A stretch of 64,000 bases of DNA, taken from the NCBI GenBank assembly GCA_009784375.1, contig WRBV01000002.1, positions 144,764 to 208,763 on the forward strand. Reading direction: 5' to 3'. The notes under the pieces were generated by a model. That model was not told the DNA's origin. It saw only the letters and a list, made by a program, of their open reading frames with translations, and did no database searches. Both the position numbers and the translations under genes were made by a program. Positions 25,057 to 33,418 of this stretch are shown in pieces (position 1 is the stretch's first letter; each line of letters begins with the position of its first letter). The stretch comes from Bacillota bacterium. Its GTDB lineage: Bacteria > Bacillota > Clostridia > Christensenellales > UBA1242.

Positions 25057-27069
25057 ATGGCAGATTATACAAGTAGTAAGATTCAGGTTCTTGAGGGGCT
25101 TAATGCCGTTCGTATGAGACCAGGGATGTATATCGGAAGTACGGGGACAAAGGGTTTCCATCATTTGTTGTGGGAAATTGTTGATAATTCTATTGATGAA
25201 TTGGCGAACGGACATGGAAGCGAGATGACGGTTACTATTCATAAGGATGGTAGTGCCTCGGTCATGGATAATGGGCGTGGTGTTCCAGTAGATACTCATC
25301 CGCAGTTAAAGGTTAGTGGAGTGGAAGTTGTTTTTACCCAACTGCATGCGGGTGGTAAGTTTTCGGGCGAGAACTATTCTTATAGTGGTGGTTTGCATGG
25401 TGTAGGTGCTAGTGTAACCAATGCTTTGTCCGATTGGACCGAAGTTACCGTGTACAAGGGTGGAAAAGAACATTTTATAAGATTTAGTCCAAAGGCTTCG
25501 GTAGATGGAGACAAGAAAAAAGTACAATATGGTTTGGCGGAGGCACCGCTGAAGGTTGTTGGAAAGACTGATAAACAGGGGACTTTTGTTAGGTTCTTGC
25601 CAGCAAAAGAGATGTTCAAAAGTACACAATTTTCGAATGATATTGTGAACAAGCGTTTGAAAGAATTGGCATTCCTTAACAAAGGAATCCAGATTACTTT
25701 TATTGATGAGCGTGTTGCCGAGGATGACCACGAAGAAATTGCAAATGTTGTATATAAGTATGATGGTGGTCTTTCTGATTTCGTTCAATATTTAAATGAG
25801 AGTAAGAGTGTATTATACCAAGTTCCATTTATGTGTGAAGGCGATGGGGCGACGACCAAGATTGCATTTTCAATTCAACACAATGACAGTTATTCCGAGT
25901 CTGTGTTTTCTTATGTTAACAACATTCCGACGTCCGAGGGTGGAACACATGAAACGGGCTTCAAGATGGCGTTAACCCGTGCGTTCAACCAAATCGGGAA
26001 ACAGTTTGGTTTGATAAAGGAAAAAGACACGGCACTTCTTGGTGAAGATTATCGTGAAGGGATGACAGCGGTTCTTGCAATTAAAATGCGCGAGGTCCAG
26101 TTCGAGGGACAGACCAAGACAAAGCTTGGGAATCCCGAGGCAAAGTCCGAGGTCGAGCAATTTACATATGCCCAAATTATCGAGCATTTCAAGGATTTGG
26201 AAAAAAATACAAAGAAAAAGCAATTGTTCGAGGCGATACTTAACAAAGCAAAAGGTGCGGCACGTGTGCGTGAAGCTGCGCGTCGTGCAAAGGATATTAC
26301 TCGTGCAAAGAACTCGATTGATGGCGGGATATTAATTGGGAAGTTGAGCAGTTGTACTGGACGTCGTCCTGAACTTAACGAATTGTTTATTGTAGAGGGG
26401 GATTCGGCAGGTGGAACGGCGAAGGTTGCACGTGACCGAAGTATCCAAGCGATTCTGCCTCTGCGTGGAAAGCCACTTAATGCCGAAAAGAAACGTCTTG
26501 ACCAGGTCTTGGATAACGAGGAATTCCGAACAATAATTTCGGCACTTGGCACAAGTATCGGTGAGGATTTTAACCTTGATAATTTGAAATATCACAAAGT
26601 CATTGTTATGGCGGATGCTGACCAAGATGGTGCACATATTCGTGCGATTTTGTTGACGTTCTTTTATCGTTATATGAAGGAATTGATTACCGAGGGGCAT
26701 GTTTATATTGGAATGCCGCCACTTTTCAAATTGTATCGAAAGGATTGGAGTGCGTATGCATACGACGAGGAAGAGTTACGTGCATTAACCGCGAACAACA
26801 AGGGGACTGTGCAACGTTATAAAGGTCTTGGGGAAATGAACGCGGACCAGCTGTGGGAAACGACAATGGATCCAAAGACAAGAAAACTTTGCAAAGTTAC
26901 ATTGGACGATGCGGCGGAAGCCGAGAAAATAATCTCCACGTTAATGGGTGATAATATAGATTCAAGGAAAGAATATATTTCAAAACACGCGAATTTTAAC
27001 AAGACAGAAGGACTTGCGGCAAAGGTTGTGAAGAGTAAGGTTGAAAAGGAAGAGGGGGAGAGTGCGTAA
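25057..27069 (+). CDS. DNA topoisomerase type II, B subunit (GyrB/ParE)
   Basis: ATPase subunit (670 residues) of gyrase or topoisomerase IV. GHKL ATPase motifs are EIVDNSIDE, DNGRGVPVD and GGLHGVGASVTNALS; the TOPRIM domain holds IVEGDSAGG (near residue 447) and MADADQDGAHIR (near residue 519), ending with RYKGLGEMN. Pairing with the A subunit at 28085, whose GyrA box is degenerate, favours topoisomerase IV (ParE), but this cannot be settled here. GATAGT lies eight bases before the ATG with no Shine-Dalgarno site. Confidence 0.93.
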   Translation: MADYTSSKIQVLEGLNAVRMRPGMYIGSTGTKGFHHLLWEIVDNSIDELANGHGSEMTVTIHKDGSASVMDNGRGVPVDTHPQLKVSGVEVVFTQLHAGGKFSGENYSYSGGLHGVGASVTNALSDWTEVTVYKGGKEHFIRFSPKASVDGDKKKVQYGLAEAPLKVVGKTDKQGTFVRFLPAKEMFKSTQFSNDIVNKRLKELAFLNKGIQITFIDERVAEDDHEEIANVVYKYDGGLSDFVQYLNESKSVLYQVPFMCEGDGATTKIAFSIQHNDSYSESVFSYVNNIPTSEGGTHETGFKMALTRAFNQIGKQFGLIKEKDTALLGEDYREGMTAVLAIKMREVQFEGQTKTKLGNPEAKSEVEQFTYAQIIEHFKDLEKNTKKKQLFEAILNKAKGAARVREAARRAKDITRAKNSIDGGILIGKLSSCTGRRPELNELFIVEGDSAGGTAKVARDRSIQAILPLRGKPLNAEKKRLDQVLDNEEFRTIISALGTSIGEDFNLDNLKYHKVIVMADADQDGAHIRAILLTFFYRYMKELITEGHVYIGMPPLFKLYRKDWSAYAYDEEELRALTANNKGTVQRYKGLGEMNADQLWETTMDPKTRKLCKVTLDDAAEAEKIISTLMGDNIDSRKEYISKHANFNKTEGLAAKVVKSKVEKEEGESA

Positions 27070-27127
27070 GGCATCTTTACAAGAATGAAAAATCATGAGA
27101 TAATCTTAAAAAGGAGTATGAAGTTTT

Positions 27128-27460
27128 ATGTTATATGATGCAGGGCGACCAGCTAGTTCAGAAAAGAGAATAGATTTTTTAAATGAATTTTCCACAGCAC
27201 CAGATTTTATTGCAAAATATACATTTGCTATTAATGATTTACTGGATGACATGAAGGCAGAACTTCTACACGGTAATATCCCAGACAGTAGTTTTAATGA
27301 TTCATCAATAAAAAGATTAAAGTTGGTTGGTTATCTTGCAGAAGCATTAGTAAAAGATGTTGAAATTGAAGCAAAACGAGTTAATGAAAACGGACCACGA
27401 AGTGAAAATAAAGCCAAGTTACAAGAACTTCTTGATTCCTTTGAAAAGTATGAAAAATAA
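27128..27460 (+). CDS. Small hypothetical protein between the topoisomerase genes
   Basis: One hundred and ten hydrophilic, helical residues, unrecognised. AAAAGGAG lies before the ATG at 27128. It separates the two topoisomerase subunit genes together with the minus-strand RNA. A terminator follows. Confidence 0.7.
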   Translation: MLYDAGRPASSEKRIDFLNEFSTAPDFIAKYTFAINDLLDDMKAELLHGNIPDSSFNDSSIKRLKLVGYLAEALVKDVEIEAKRVNENGPRSENKAKLQELLDSFEKYEK

Positions 27461-27487
27461 AAAATTACTATTCGTAAAATATATGTA

Positions 27488-27520
27488 AGTGTCAATTGAT
27501 TAGATTGGCACTTTTTTATT
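27488..27520 (+). terminator. Intrinsic terminator
   Basis: AAGTGTCAATT pairs with AGATTGGCACTT and is followed by TTTT. It lies back-to-back with the terminator of the minus-strand RNA. Confidence 0.75.
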
Positions 27521-27526
27521 AAAAGT

Positions 27527-27917
27527 AAAATAGCCTCCCTTCGTTACAGCGAAGTTCGGCTATTTCCTTAGTTGTTTGCCTCGGCTATCTTTGGTGTAAC
27601 ACGCGGTTCAAAACCAAATCCCATTTTTTATCGAGGTGGGTCGCAGGTGTGTTTGCGCCTCTCCGTGTCTGTAAACACGACTTCATTTGTTTTTCCAAAA
27701 CTGGACTAACGACAAGCGGCAGGGAATGGCGATCCGATGATGCCACTTTGCCAATGTCGTTGCCTGATAGCATGCCACTTTCGCACATAATGGTCGGTGC
27801 TTTTCCGCATCAAGTGTGGAACCCAATGCGTAGCTGGCATATCACTTTCGTTACCGAGGTACTAGGTCGGATATGAAAAGTTCGATGAACATTTTCCCTC
27901 CTTTCTGCCGTACGGGC
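27527..27917 (-). ncRNA. Unassigned ~390-nt structured noncoding RNA
   Basis: An independent transcription unit. Promoter TTGACA (27946-27951), 16 bases, TACAAT (27924-27929); terminator at 27527-27565. Reading the minus strand, several stems are clear: CCGA/TCGG; a stem TGATA-TGCCA / TGGCA-(TGC)-TATCA enclosing two hairpins, CGCAT...ATGCG and GCAC...GTGC, joined by GAAAA and GAAAG linkers; AACGACA / TGTCGTT long-range; GGC-ATC / GAT-GCC; CGTGT / ACACG; and CCTCG / CGAGG near the 3' end. It lacks the GAGGAAAGUCC core of RNase P, tmRNA ends and SRP domain IV. A 13-codon frame with AGGAGGG before it (27892-27851) lies in the 5' part. No function is assigned. Confidence 0.75.
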
Positions 27918-27923
27918 GTATTT

Positions 27924-27951
27924 ATTGTAGCATATGAAATAACTATGTCAA
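27924..27951 (-). promoter_or_regulatory. Promoter of the structured RNA
   Basis: TTGACA, 16-base spacer, TACAAT on the minus strand; start predicted near 27917. Confidence 0.8.
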
Positions 27952-28049
27952 GATAAATATTTGTGCGGTTTCGCTTAGATTCTTTACTCCTTGCAATACT
28001 TGGTTGGTCGGGATGATTTGAAAGAGATGTTTCTCTTGTAACTATTGAT

Positions 28050-28078
28050 TTGACTTAGAGGATTTTTTTCGCTATGAT
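28050..28078 (+). promoter_or_regulatory. Promoter of the leaderless topoisomerase A gene
   Basis: TTGACT, 17 bases, TATGAT; the ATG follows six bases after the -10 box. Confidence 0.8.
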
Positions 28079-28084
28079 GATTTG

Positions 28085-30721
28085 ATGGACGAAAGAGAAG
28101 ATGAAAAGAAAGAAGGTATGATTGCCAACATCGACGAGGTGGTGGCGATTTCCGATGCAGATTTGGCGGCGGATAAAAGTGCCGAGAAAATGGCTTATAA
28201 GGGCTATGGCGAGGCAAAGGCACGCAAATCTAAAGAAAGTGTTTCCAAGGGCGAGGAGATTACTGGCGATGATGGAAGTACGCTTATTTTAAAAAACCTA
28301 TCCCAGGTCATGCACGAGAGTATGATTCCGTATTCCGAGTTTGTTATCTTGGATAGGGCATTGCCACGTGTGGAAGATGGGTTGAAACCGGTTCAGCGAC
28401 GTATATTATTCGCTATGCATGAATTGGGACTGCATCCAGATAAGCCGTTTCGAAAGAGTGCAGGTATTGTTGGAGAGTGTCTTGGTAAATACCACCCACA
28501 TGGTGATAGCTCGGTTTATGATGCTATGGTGCGTCTTGCACAACCGTTTAACATGAACATGCCTCTTGTTACTGGACAGGGTAACTTTGGTTCGGAAGAC
28601 GGGGATCCTGCGGCGGCTATGCGATATACCGAGGCAAAGTTAAGTCCACTTGCTTTGGAATTGTTGCGCGATATTGACAAGGAAACAGTTCCGTTTAGTT
28701 TAACGTTTGATGACAGAAACACCGAACCAGACATATTGCCTGGGCGTTATCCGAATTTATTAACCAATGGGTCTACTGGGATTGCGGTGGGTTTGGCAAC
28801 CAATATTCCTCCGCATAATCTTGGTGAAGTTATTGATGCACACATTGCCTTTATTGATAACCCAAGGATAAATCTTCCACAGATTATGAAGATTATAAAG
28901 GGTCCAGATTTTCCAACAGGTGGATTTATTATTACGGGTGAAGACCTTACACGTGCGTATGAAACGGGTAAGGGCAAAGTCATAATGCGTGGTAAAATCC
29001 ACATTGAAATCGAAGCAAATGACAGGCGAAACATTGTAATAAGTGAATTGCCTTATCAAGTTAACAAGGTGACCTTGCAAAAGAACATTGCCGATTTGCG
29101 TGAGACCAAGAAAGGAATATTACAAGGCATTTCGGAAATTCGTGACGAGTCTGACCGAAAGGGGATGCGTGTAGTAATTAAAATCAAGAATGGTTTTGAT
29201 GCAAAGGCGATTTCAGAATTATTATTCAAACATACTAATTTACAATGTAATTTTAATATTAATATGGTTGCTATTGCCAATGGCAAGCCACGTTTGATGG
29301 GCTTAATGCAATTCATCCAATATTATTGCGAGTACCAGCGCGAAGTTATATACAAGCGTTGTATGTTCGAACTCTCCCAAGCCAAAGATCGGGCACATAT
29401 TCTTGAGGGATTGTTAGTAGCCATTAAAAATATCGACGAAGTTGTTCGCATTATTAAAACAAGTAAGCATACAACCGAAGCACGCCAGCGTTTGCGCGAT
29501 ACATTCAGTTTAAGTGAAAAACAGGCACAGGCGATTTTGGATTTAAGACTTGCAAGACTTACAAGTCTGGAGGTTTATAAATTAGAGCAAGAGTTAAAAG
29601 AACTTCTTGCATTAATTGCAAAGTTGGAAAAGATTGTTGCGTCAAAAAAGTTACAGTACGAAGAGGTTAAGAAAGAGCTTCTTGAAATTAAAAGAAAACA
29701 CAGGATAGAGCGTCGAAGTAAAATTATTGGTTCAATCGAAGATGCGGTGGTTACAGCAGACGATGACGAGAAACCTGTCGAAGATGTTGTTATTGCGATT
29801 ACTGCGGCTGGAACAATTAAACGAATGACTCAAAAACATTTTAATATGTCACAAACCGAGTTCAAGGCGGGGATGGGTTTAACTGATGCAAACATATATG
29901 TGATTTCGACCCAGACGGATAAATTGTTATATATCTTTACCCAGAGCGGAAATACCTTTAAAGTTGATGCAGGTGATATTCCAGAATGCAAGCTTCGTGA
30001 TAAGGGAATAACCTTGCCAGAAGTGTTTAAGGGTACCGACCCAACAGAAAGACCTATCGCGGTGTATGCAATAGTGCCAGAGCAATTGCCTGGTATGGAT
30101 GGAGTAAAAGAACAGGGTATTTCAAACGAACTTGTGTGGCTTACAAAATTTGGTATGATTAAACGCAGTACATGGGTTGAGAGTTGTGGGATATTAAAAT
30201 CGGTATTCCAAAGTGGAAAGCTTACTCGTGATGATGACGAGATTATTAATGTCTCCGAGTTCAAAGTTGGTGACACAATTATGTTGATGTCAAGTGCGGG
30301 GTATATCTTGCATGCACAAACGCAAGACGTTCCTGTTCAAGGTCGTATAGCGGGTGGTGTGAAGGGAATTAACCTTGGTGAAAATGAATTTGTCCCAGGA
30401 AACAGTATAGTAAAATCAAATGGGTTTGTGGTTGCGGTAACAAGTAAAGGTGGTGTCAAAAAGGCGGCAATCAAAGGCATTGAAAAGATGGTGAGATACC
30501 GTAAGGGATTGATGTTTGGTGGGGCACTTGAAAAGGGTGAAGAAATCGTATTTGCAACCACAGTAAAGGGTGGTGAAGACCTTGTAGTTAAGACACATAA
30601 AGATGAAGTTCTAACTATCCCAGTTGATAAAATTCCAACAACCGAGCGAACTGTAAAATACAAGCCATTAAAGGCGGGATTAAAGATTCAAGGTGCTTGG
30701 ATTCATGAACGAAAGTTTTAA
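28085..30721 (+). CDS. DNA topoisomerase type II, A subunit (GyrA/ParC), leaderless start
   Basis: DNA-cleaving subunit of 878 residues. About 70 poorly conserved acidic residues precede the core. The quinolone-region block [21 protein letters not shown] and catalytic Tyr in [10 protein letters not shown] are intact, and the C-terminal beta-pinwheel is present. The GyrA box (QRRGGRG) is not recognisable; its place holds [10 protein letters not shown], which favours ParC over GyrA. The ATG is six bases after the TATGAT box and lacks a Shine-Dalgarno sequence. A small gene follows 11 bases after the stop. Confidence 0.92.
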   Translation: MDEREDEKKEGMIANIDEVVAISDADLAADKSAEKMAYKGYGEAKARKSKESVSKGEEITGDDGSTLILKNLSQVMHESMIPYSEFVILDRALPRVEDGLKPVQRRILFAMHELGLHPDKPFRKSAGIVGECLGKYHPHGDSSVYDAMVRLAQPFNMNMPLVTGQGNFGSEDGDPAAAMRYTEAKLSPLALELLRDIDKETVPFSLTFDDRNTEPDILPGRYPNLLTNGSTGIAVGLATNIPPHNLGEVIDAHIAFIDNPRINLPQIMKIIKGPDFPTGGFIITGEDLTRAYETGKGKVIMRGKIHIEIEANDRRNIVISELPYQVNKVTLQKNIADLRETKKGILQGISEIRDESDRKGMRVVIKIKNGFDAKAISELLFKHTNLQCNFNINMVAIANGKPRLMGLMQFIQYYCEYQREVIYKRCMFELSQAKDRAHILEGLLVAIKNIDEVVRIIKTSKHTTEARQRLRDTFSLSEKQAQAILDLRLARLTSLEVYKLEQELKELLALIAKLEKIVASKKLQYEEVKKELLEIKRKHRIERRSKIIGSIEDAVVTADDDEKPVEDVVIAITAAGTIKRMTQKHFNMSQTEFKAGMGLTDANIYVISTQTDKLLYIFTQSGNTFKVDAGDIPECKLRDKGITLPEVFKGTDPTERPIAVYAIVPEQLPGMDGVKEQGISNELVWLTKFGMIKRSTWVESCGILKSVFQSGKLTRDDDEIINVSEFKVGDTIMLMSSAGYILHAQTQDVPVQGRIAGGVKGINLGENEFVPGNSIVKSNGFVVAVTSKGGVKKAAIKGIEKMVRYRKGLMFGGALEKGEEIVFATTVKGGEDLVVKTHKDEVLTIPVDKIPTTERTVKYKPLKAGLKIQGAWIHERKF

Positions 30722-30732
30722 ATGGAGGTTAT

Positions 30733-30948
30733 ATGCCAGGGTTCACAAGTGGACAAAAATGTGTAAACGAAATGTTTAGTGGGAAACTTAGAAAGCAAGT
30801 ATTGCCACAAGATAAACCTTATACCAGAGAACAAAGTATTGAAGAAAAACATAGATTTATTGCGTTTCTAAAAACTACTGCGGCAAAAAATTTGTATGAG
30901 GACCTTGGACAACCATTTGATCCAGATGGAAGAGAAGTGGGAAAATAA
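30733..30948 (+). CDS. Small hypothetical protein
   Basis: Seventy-one basic residues with no recognised motif. GGAGGTTAT precedes the ATG. It sits between the topoisomerase A gene and ruvX with gaps of 11 and 3 bases, so it belongs to that transcript. Confidence 0.7.
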   Translation: MPGFTSGQKCVNEMFSGKLRKQVLPQDKPYTREQSIEEKHRFIAFLKTTAAKNLYEDLGQPFDPDGREVGK

Positions 30949-30951
30949 ACT

Positions 30952-31371
30952 ATGAAAATCCTTGGTATTGATTATGGGTTGAAGCGCATTGGTATTGCGG
31001 TGAGTGATGACCGTGGCATCATGGCTTTTCCTCTTGTTACAATAGAGAATCGGGGTGATAAAAAGAATATTTCCGCGATATCGGAATTGGTCAAAAAACA
31101 TGGAGTTAGTAGTATTATGTTTGGAATACCACAAGATGTTGTGGGTGAGGATACCACTATGACACGCATAATACGTGAATTTGGTGAAAAATTGGCAATT
31201 GAAAGTGGGTTAGAAGTCGTTTATTTTAATGAACGATATTCATCCAAGGATGCCGAGGACCATATTCGTGAGAATCTTGGCGTAACAAATCATCGTAAGA
31301 TTGCTGAACTCGTTGACAAAATGGCTGCCGCTATGATACTTTCGGATTATATAAAAGATAAACAAAAATAG
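30952..31371 (+). CDS. ruvX: Putative pre-16S rRNA nuclease / Holliday junction resolvase YqgF
   Basis: RNase H-fold protein of 139 residues. The first catalytic strand is LGIDYGLKRIGIAVSD, followed by IMFGIP, YFNERYSSKDAE and a final DKMAAAMILSDY with the last acidic residue. The family is implicated in 16S rRNA 5'-end maturation. Spacing of 3 bases from the upstream gene indicates an operon. Confidence 0.93.
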   Translation: MKILGIDYGLKRIGIAVSDDRGIMAFPLVTIENRGDKKNISAISELVKKHGVSSIMFGIPQDVVGEDTTMTRIIREFGEKLAIESGLEVVYFNERYSSKDAEDHIRENLGVTNHRKIAELVDKMAAAMILSDYIKDKQK

Positions 31372-31379
31372 GTGGAATT

Positions 31380-31715
31380 ATGTTAGCAAACAAGTTAAAT
31401 GCTTTGATAAGTGATCTTCCTTTTGTAAAGAAGGCTAGGGAGATAGAGGAACAAACCAGAAAGGTTCAGCGAGAAAAATACTGGGAAGAGTGGCACAGAA
31501 AGCAGGAAGAATTTAAAGCGTCGGATGAGTATGCAAAGCAACAAGAAGAAAATGCAAGAATAAGGGCAGCAACGGTGGAACTTGATAAGCGAGCGATGGA
31601 TAGTTTGGAAAGCGAGCCCAATGCAATTTCTGATATTCCTTTATATTTTGATAAGTCTAATATTAATTCAAGAATGAGCTACGGCAGGGAAAGATGCCCA
31701 ACTTGTTCAGGATAA
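31380..31715 (+). CDS. Small hypothetical charged protein
   Basis: One hundred and eleven residues, strongly helical and charged, with a Glu/Lys/Arg-rich probable coiled coil (about residues 20-75), and a C-terminal CPTCSG. Unrecognised. GGTGGAATT precedes the ATG, nine bases after ruvX. Confidence 0.65.
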   Translation: MLANKLNALISDLPFVKKAREIEEQTRKVQREKYWEEWHRKQEEFKASDEYAKQQEENARIRAATVELDKRAMDSLESEPNAISDIPLYFDKSNINSRMSYGRERCPTCSG

Positions 31716-31720
31716 TTGAT

Positions 31721-31749
31721 TTGGCTTGTTGTAGTTTTTGGATTATACT
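31721..31749 (+). promoter_or_regulatory. Ferredoxin promoter
   Basis: TTGGCT, 17 bases, TATACT. Confidence 0.7.
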
Positions 31750-31775
31750 ATGTGGAGTAAAAAGGAGATAAGATT

Positions 31776-31988
31776 ATGGCATCTTTTGCAAAGATTGATG
31801 ATACATGTATTAATTGCAGTATCTGTGAGGGGACATGTCCGTTTGACGCGATTTCGCATGACGAAAAAAAGGTAAGTGCGGGTGAGCCAGGTTATTTTGT
31901 GACGCCAGAGAAGTGCACCGATTGTGGAGCGTGTTATGATGTTTGTCCTGTGGCTGCTATACACAAGGTTGTTGCACCAACAAAATAA
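31776..31988 (+). CDS. 2[4Fe-4S] ferredoxin
   Basis: Low-potential electron carrier of 70 residues. Two clusters are encoded by CINCSICEGTCP and CTDCGACYDVCP, both complete. It is a plausible redox partner for pyruvate:ferredoxin oxidoreductase at 49.5-53 kb. AAAAGGAGATAAGATT precedes the ATG. Confidence 0.93.
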   Translation: MASFAKIDDTCINCSICEGTCPFDAISHDEKKVSAGEPGYFVTPEKCTDCGACYDVCPVAAIHKVVAPTK

Positions 31989-32021
31989 TGGTGATACTTA
32001 AAAATATGTGGGGGTTATAAA

Positions 32022-32330
32022 ATGAGTAAGAAAAAAGACGAGATTGAAATGGAAGATGATGTGACATTGCTTGCACAGCTTCTTGATGAAAACAATACAG
32101 AAAATGTCATCCTTTTTGATGAAGAGGGTGGAGAGGTCGAATTGGAACAAATTGCTATCGTTCCAGTCGATGATGTTGTTTATGCAATTTTGAGACCGCT
32201 TGATGCTGATGAAGATGCGGCGGCGGTGTTTCAAATTTGTGTCGAAGATGAAGACAGCCTTATCCAAGTCGAAGACGAAGAATTGGCAAGTAAGATTTTA
32301 GACATCTATAACGAACAAGTTGGAGAGTAA
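32022..32330 (+). CDS. DUF1292 (YrzB-like) acidic protein
   Basis: One hundred and two highly acidic residues. The core (NVILFDEEGGEVELEQIAI then YAILRPLDAD) matches DUF1292 proteins, commonly found next to ruvX in Bacillota. Function unknown. The terminator AAAAAGCC / GGCTTTTTT follows. Confidence 0.85.
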   Translation: MSKKKDEIEMEDDVTLLAQLLDENNTENVILFDEEGGEVELEQIAIVPVDDVVYAILRPLDADEDAAAVFQICVEDEDSLIQVEDEELASKILDIYNEQVGE

Positions 32331-32333
32331 TTA

Positions 32334-32356
32334 AAAAGCCCTTGTAGGCTTTTTTA
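32334..32356 (+). terminator. Intrinsic terminator
   Basis: AAAAAGCC, loop CTTGTA, GGCTTTTTT. Confidence 0.8.
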
Positions 32357-32360
32357 GTTT

Positions 32361-32463
32361 TTTATGACCTCAGAAAAATCGTTTGCGATTTTTCATATAT
32401 ATAAATCCATAATGTCCAAAAAATGCATAAAACGACGCGGAGCGACGCACCGTAGGTGTATTT
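32361..32463. repeat. Family B element, copy 2
   Basis: TTATGACCT, hairpin GAAAAATCG / CGATTTTTC, then AATCCATAATGTCC and an A-run tail. It abuts copy 3, forming a tandem pair with different tails. Confidence 0.7.
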
Positions 32464-32572
32464 TTTATGACCTCAGAAAAATCGCTCAACGATTTTTCAT
32501 AAATACATTACATTAATGTCCAAAAAATGCATAGAGGGCATTCGAAGAATGCGACGAAGTCGCCTTTTTTAT
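32464..32572. repeat. Family B element, copy 3
   Basis: TTATGACCT, hairpin GAAAAATCG / CGATTTTTC, then ACATTACATTAATGTCC; it ends in GCGAC-gaa-GTCGC plus a T run. Confidence 0.7.
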
Positions 32573-33042
32573 TTTGGTAGTCCGTTCAAAGCAAGAGATT
32601 GGTTTTTATAGCGTTTGTCTGCGGTTACTTCTTTTCCGAACCATTGTGGTGGATGAAAATCTGAGGCTGACTGTTCGTTTGGAAATTCTACTTCAACTAT
32701 CACTAGACCTTCCAATTCTCCGTCATATATATCAAGTTCGGCAGCTAGATCGTTTTCGAGTGGTATCGTTGTACGTGTCTTTTCTATGATATTTCCAATA
32801 TGCCTTTTAAGTAAGTCTTGGAATTTTTGCTTGGATATAATTGCTTCGTTCTCTGAACGAACTAGACCGTTTGCATCTTTTTTGTCTTGCTTGATAGTAT
32901 GGTAATAGATATTATCTTTACTTCTTATACGTTCTTCGATCGAATTTACTTGTAGATATGCTTGGGTAATTTTGGTCTTTTCTTTTATCTCTGGGATAAC
33001 ATCATTTGAAACAAGAAATTTCTTTTCAATTTCGTATGTCAT
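32569..33042 (-). CDS. CYTH-domain protein
   Basis: One hundred and fifty-seven residues of the CYTH/triphosphate tunnel fold. Motifs are YEIEKKFLV at the N-terminus, ERIRSK near residue 37, LDIYDGELEGLVIVEVEF near residue 105 and ADKRYKNQSLA at the C-terminus. Likely hydrolyses a triphosphate substrate; specificity unknown. AAGGAG precedes the ATG. Confidence 0.88.
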   Translation of the reverse strand: MTYEIEKKFLVSNDVIPEIKEKTKITQAYLQVNSIEERIRSKDNIYYHTIKQDKKDANGLVRSENEAIISKQKFQDLLKRHIGNIIEKTRTTIPLENDLAAELDIYDGELEGLVIVEVEFPNEQSASDFHPPQWFGKEVTADKRYKNQSLALNGLPK

Positions 33043-33168
33043 GATTCTCCTTATGCTGATCTTGCGATTTATTATATCATATTATTTATGGAAAAACTCA
33101 TTGACATTTGTTGTTGTATTTGTCATAATATATAATGTGCGTGATAAATGTCGCGGGCAGAGGAAAAT

Positions 33169-33330
33169 ATGAGTAACATAGAAAACAAAAACTCAATATT
33201 TCAACAGAACGACTGGCAGATGGCTGGTCTTATTACCGTGATTCTTATGGGCGAATATCGCTTTATTAAACATGCGGGTATTATAAATGACGGGTCTGTT
33301 GGAATGTTGGAGCATCGGATGATTGGATAG
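33169..33330 (+). CDS. Very small hypothetical protein
   Basis: Fifty-three residues with one mildly hydrophobic stretch (MAGLITVILMG). AGAGGAAAAT precedes the ATG at 33169. The promoter TTGACA ... TAATAT and terminator at 33358 bracket it as a monocistronic unit. Unrecognised. Confidence 0.5.
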   Translation: MSNIENKNSIFQQNDWQMAGLITVILMGEYRFIKHAGIINDGSVGMLEHRMIG

Positions 33331-33357
33331 AACATAACAACAAAATATAAAGACAAA

Positions 33358-33389
33358 CAAAGACCCGTCAACAAACGATGGGTCTTTTG
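33358..33389 (+). terminator. Intrinsic terminator
   Basis: AAAGACCCGTC, loop AACAAAC, GATGGGTCTTTTG. Confidence 0.75.
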
Positions 33390-33418
33390 TATTTAAATGG
33401 GAGAGGTATATAGAAATT

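Noticed and set aside
27600..27630. tRNA-like GGTTCAAAACC sequence
   Set aside because: No acceptor or D arm surrounds it; I found no tRNA gene in the window.
27649..27876. Plus-strand reading frame of 75 codons
   Set aside because: It lies within the structured RNA, lacks a ribosome-binding site, and its base pairing pattern explains the sequence better.
27527..27917. RNase P RNA or tmRNA as the identity of the structured RNA
   Set aside because: The invariant GAGGAAAGUCC and AGAnnnAUGA regions of RNase P are absent, and no tmRNA tRNA-like ends or tag-coding frame are visible on either strand.
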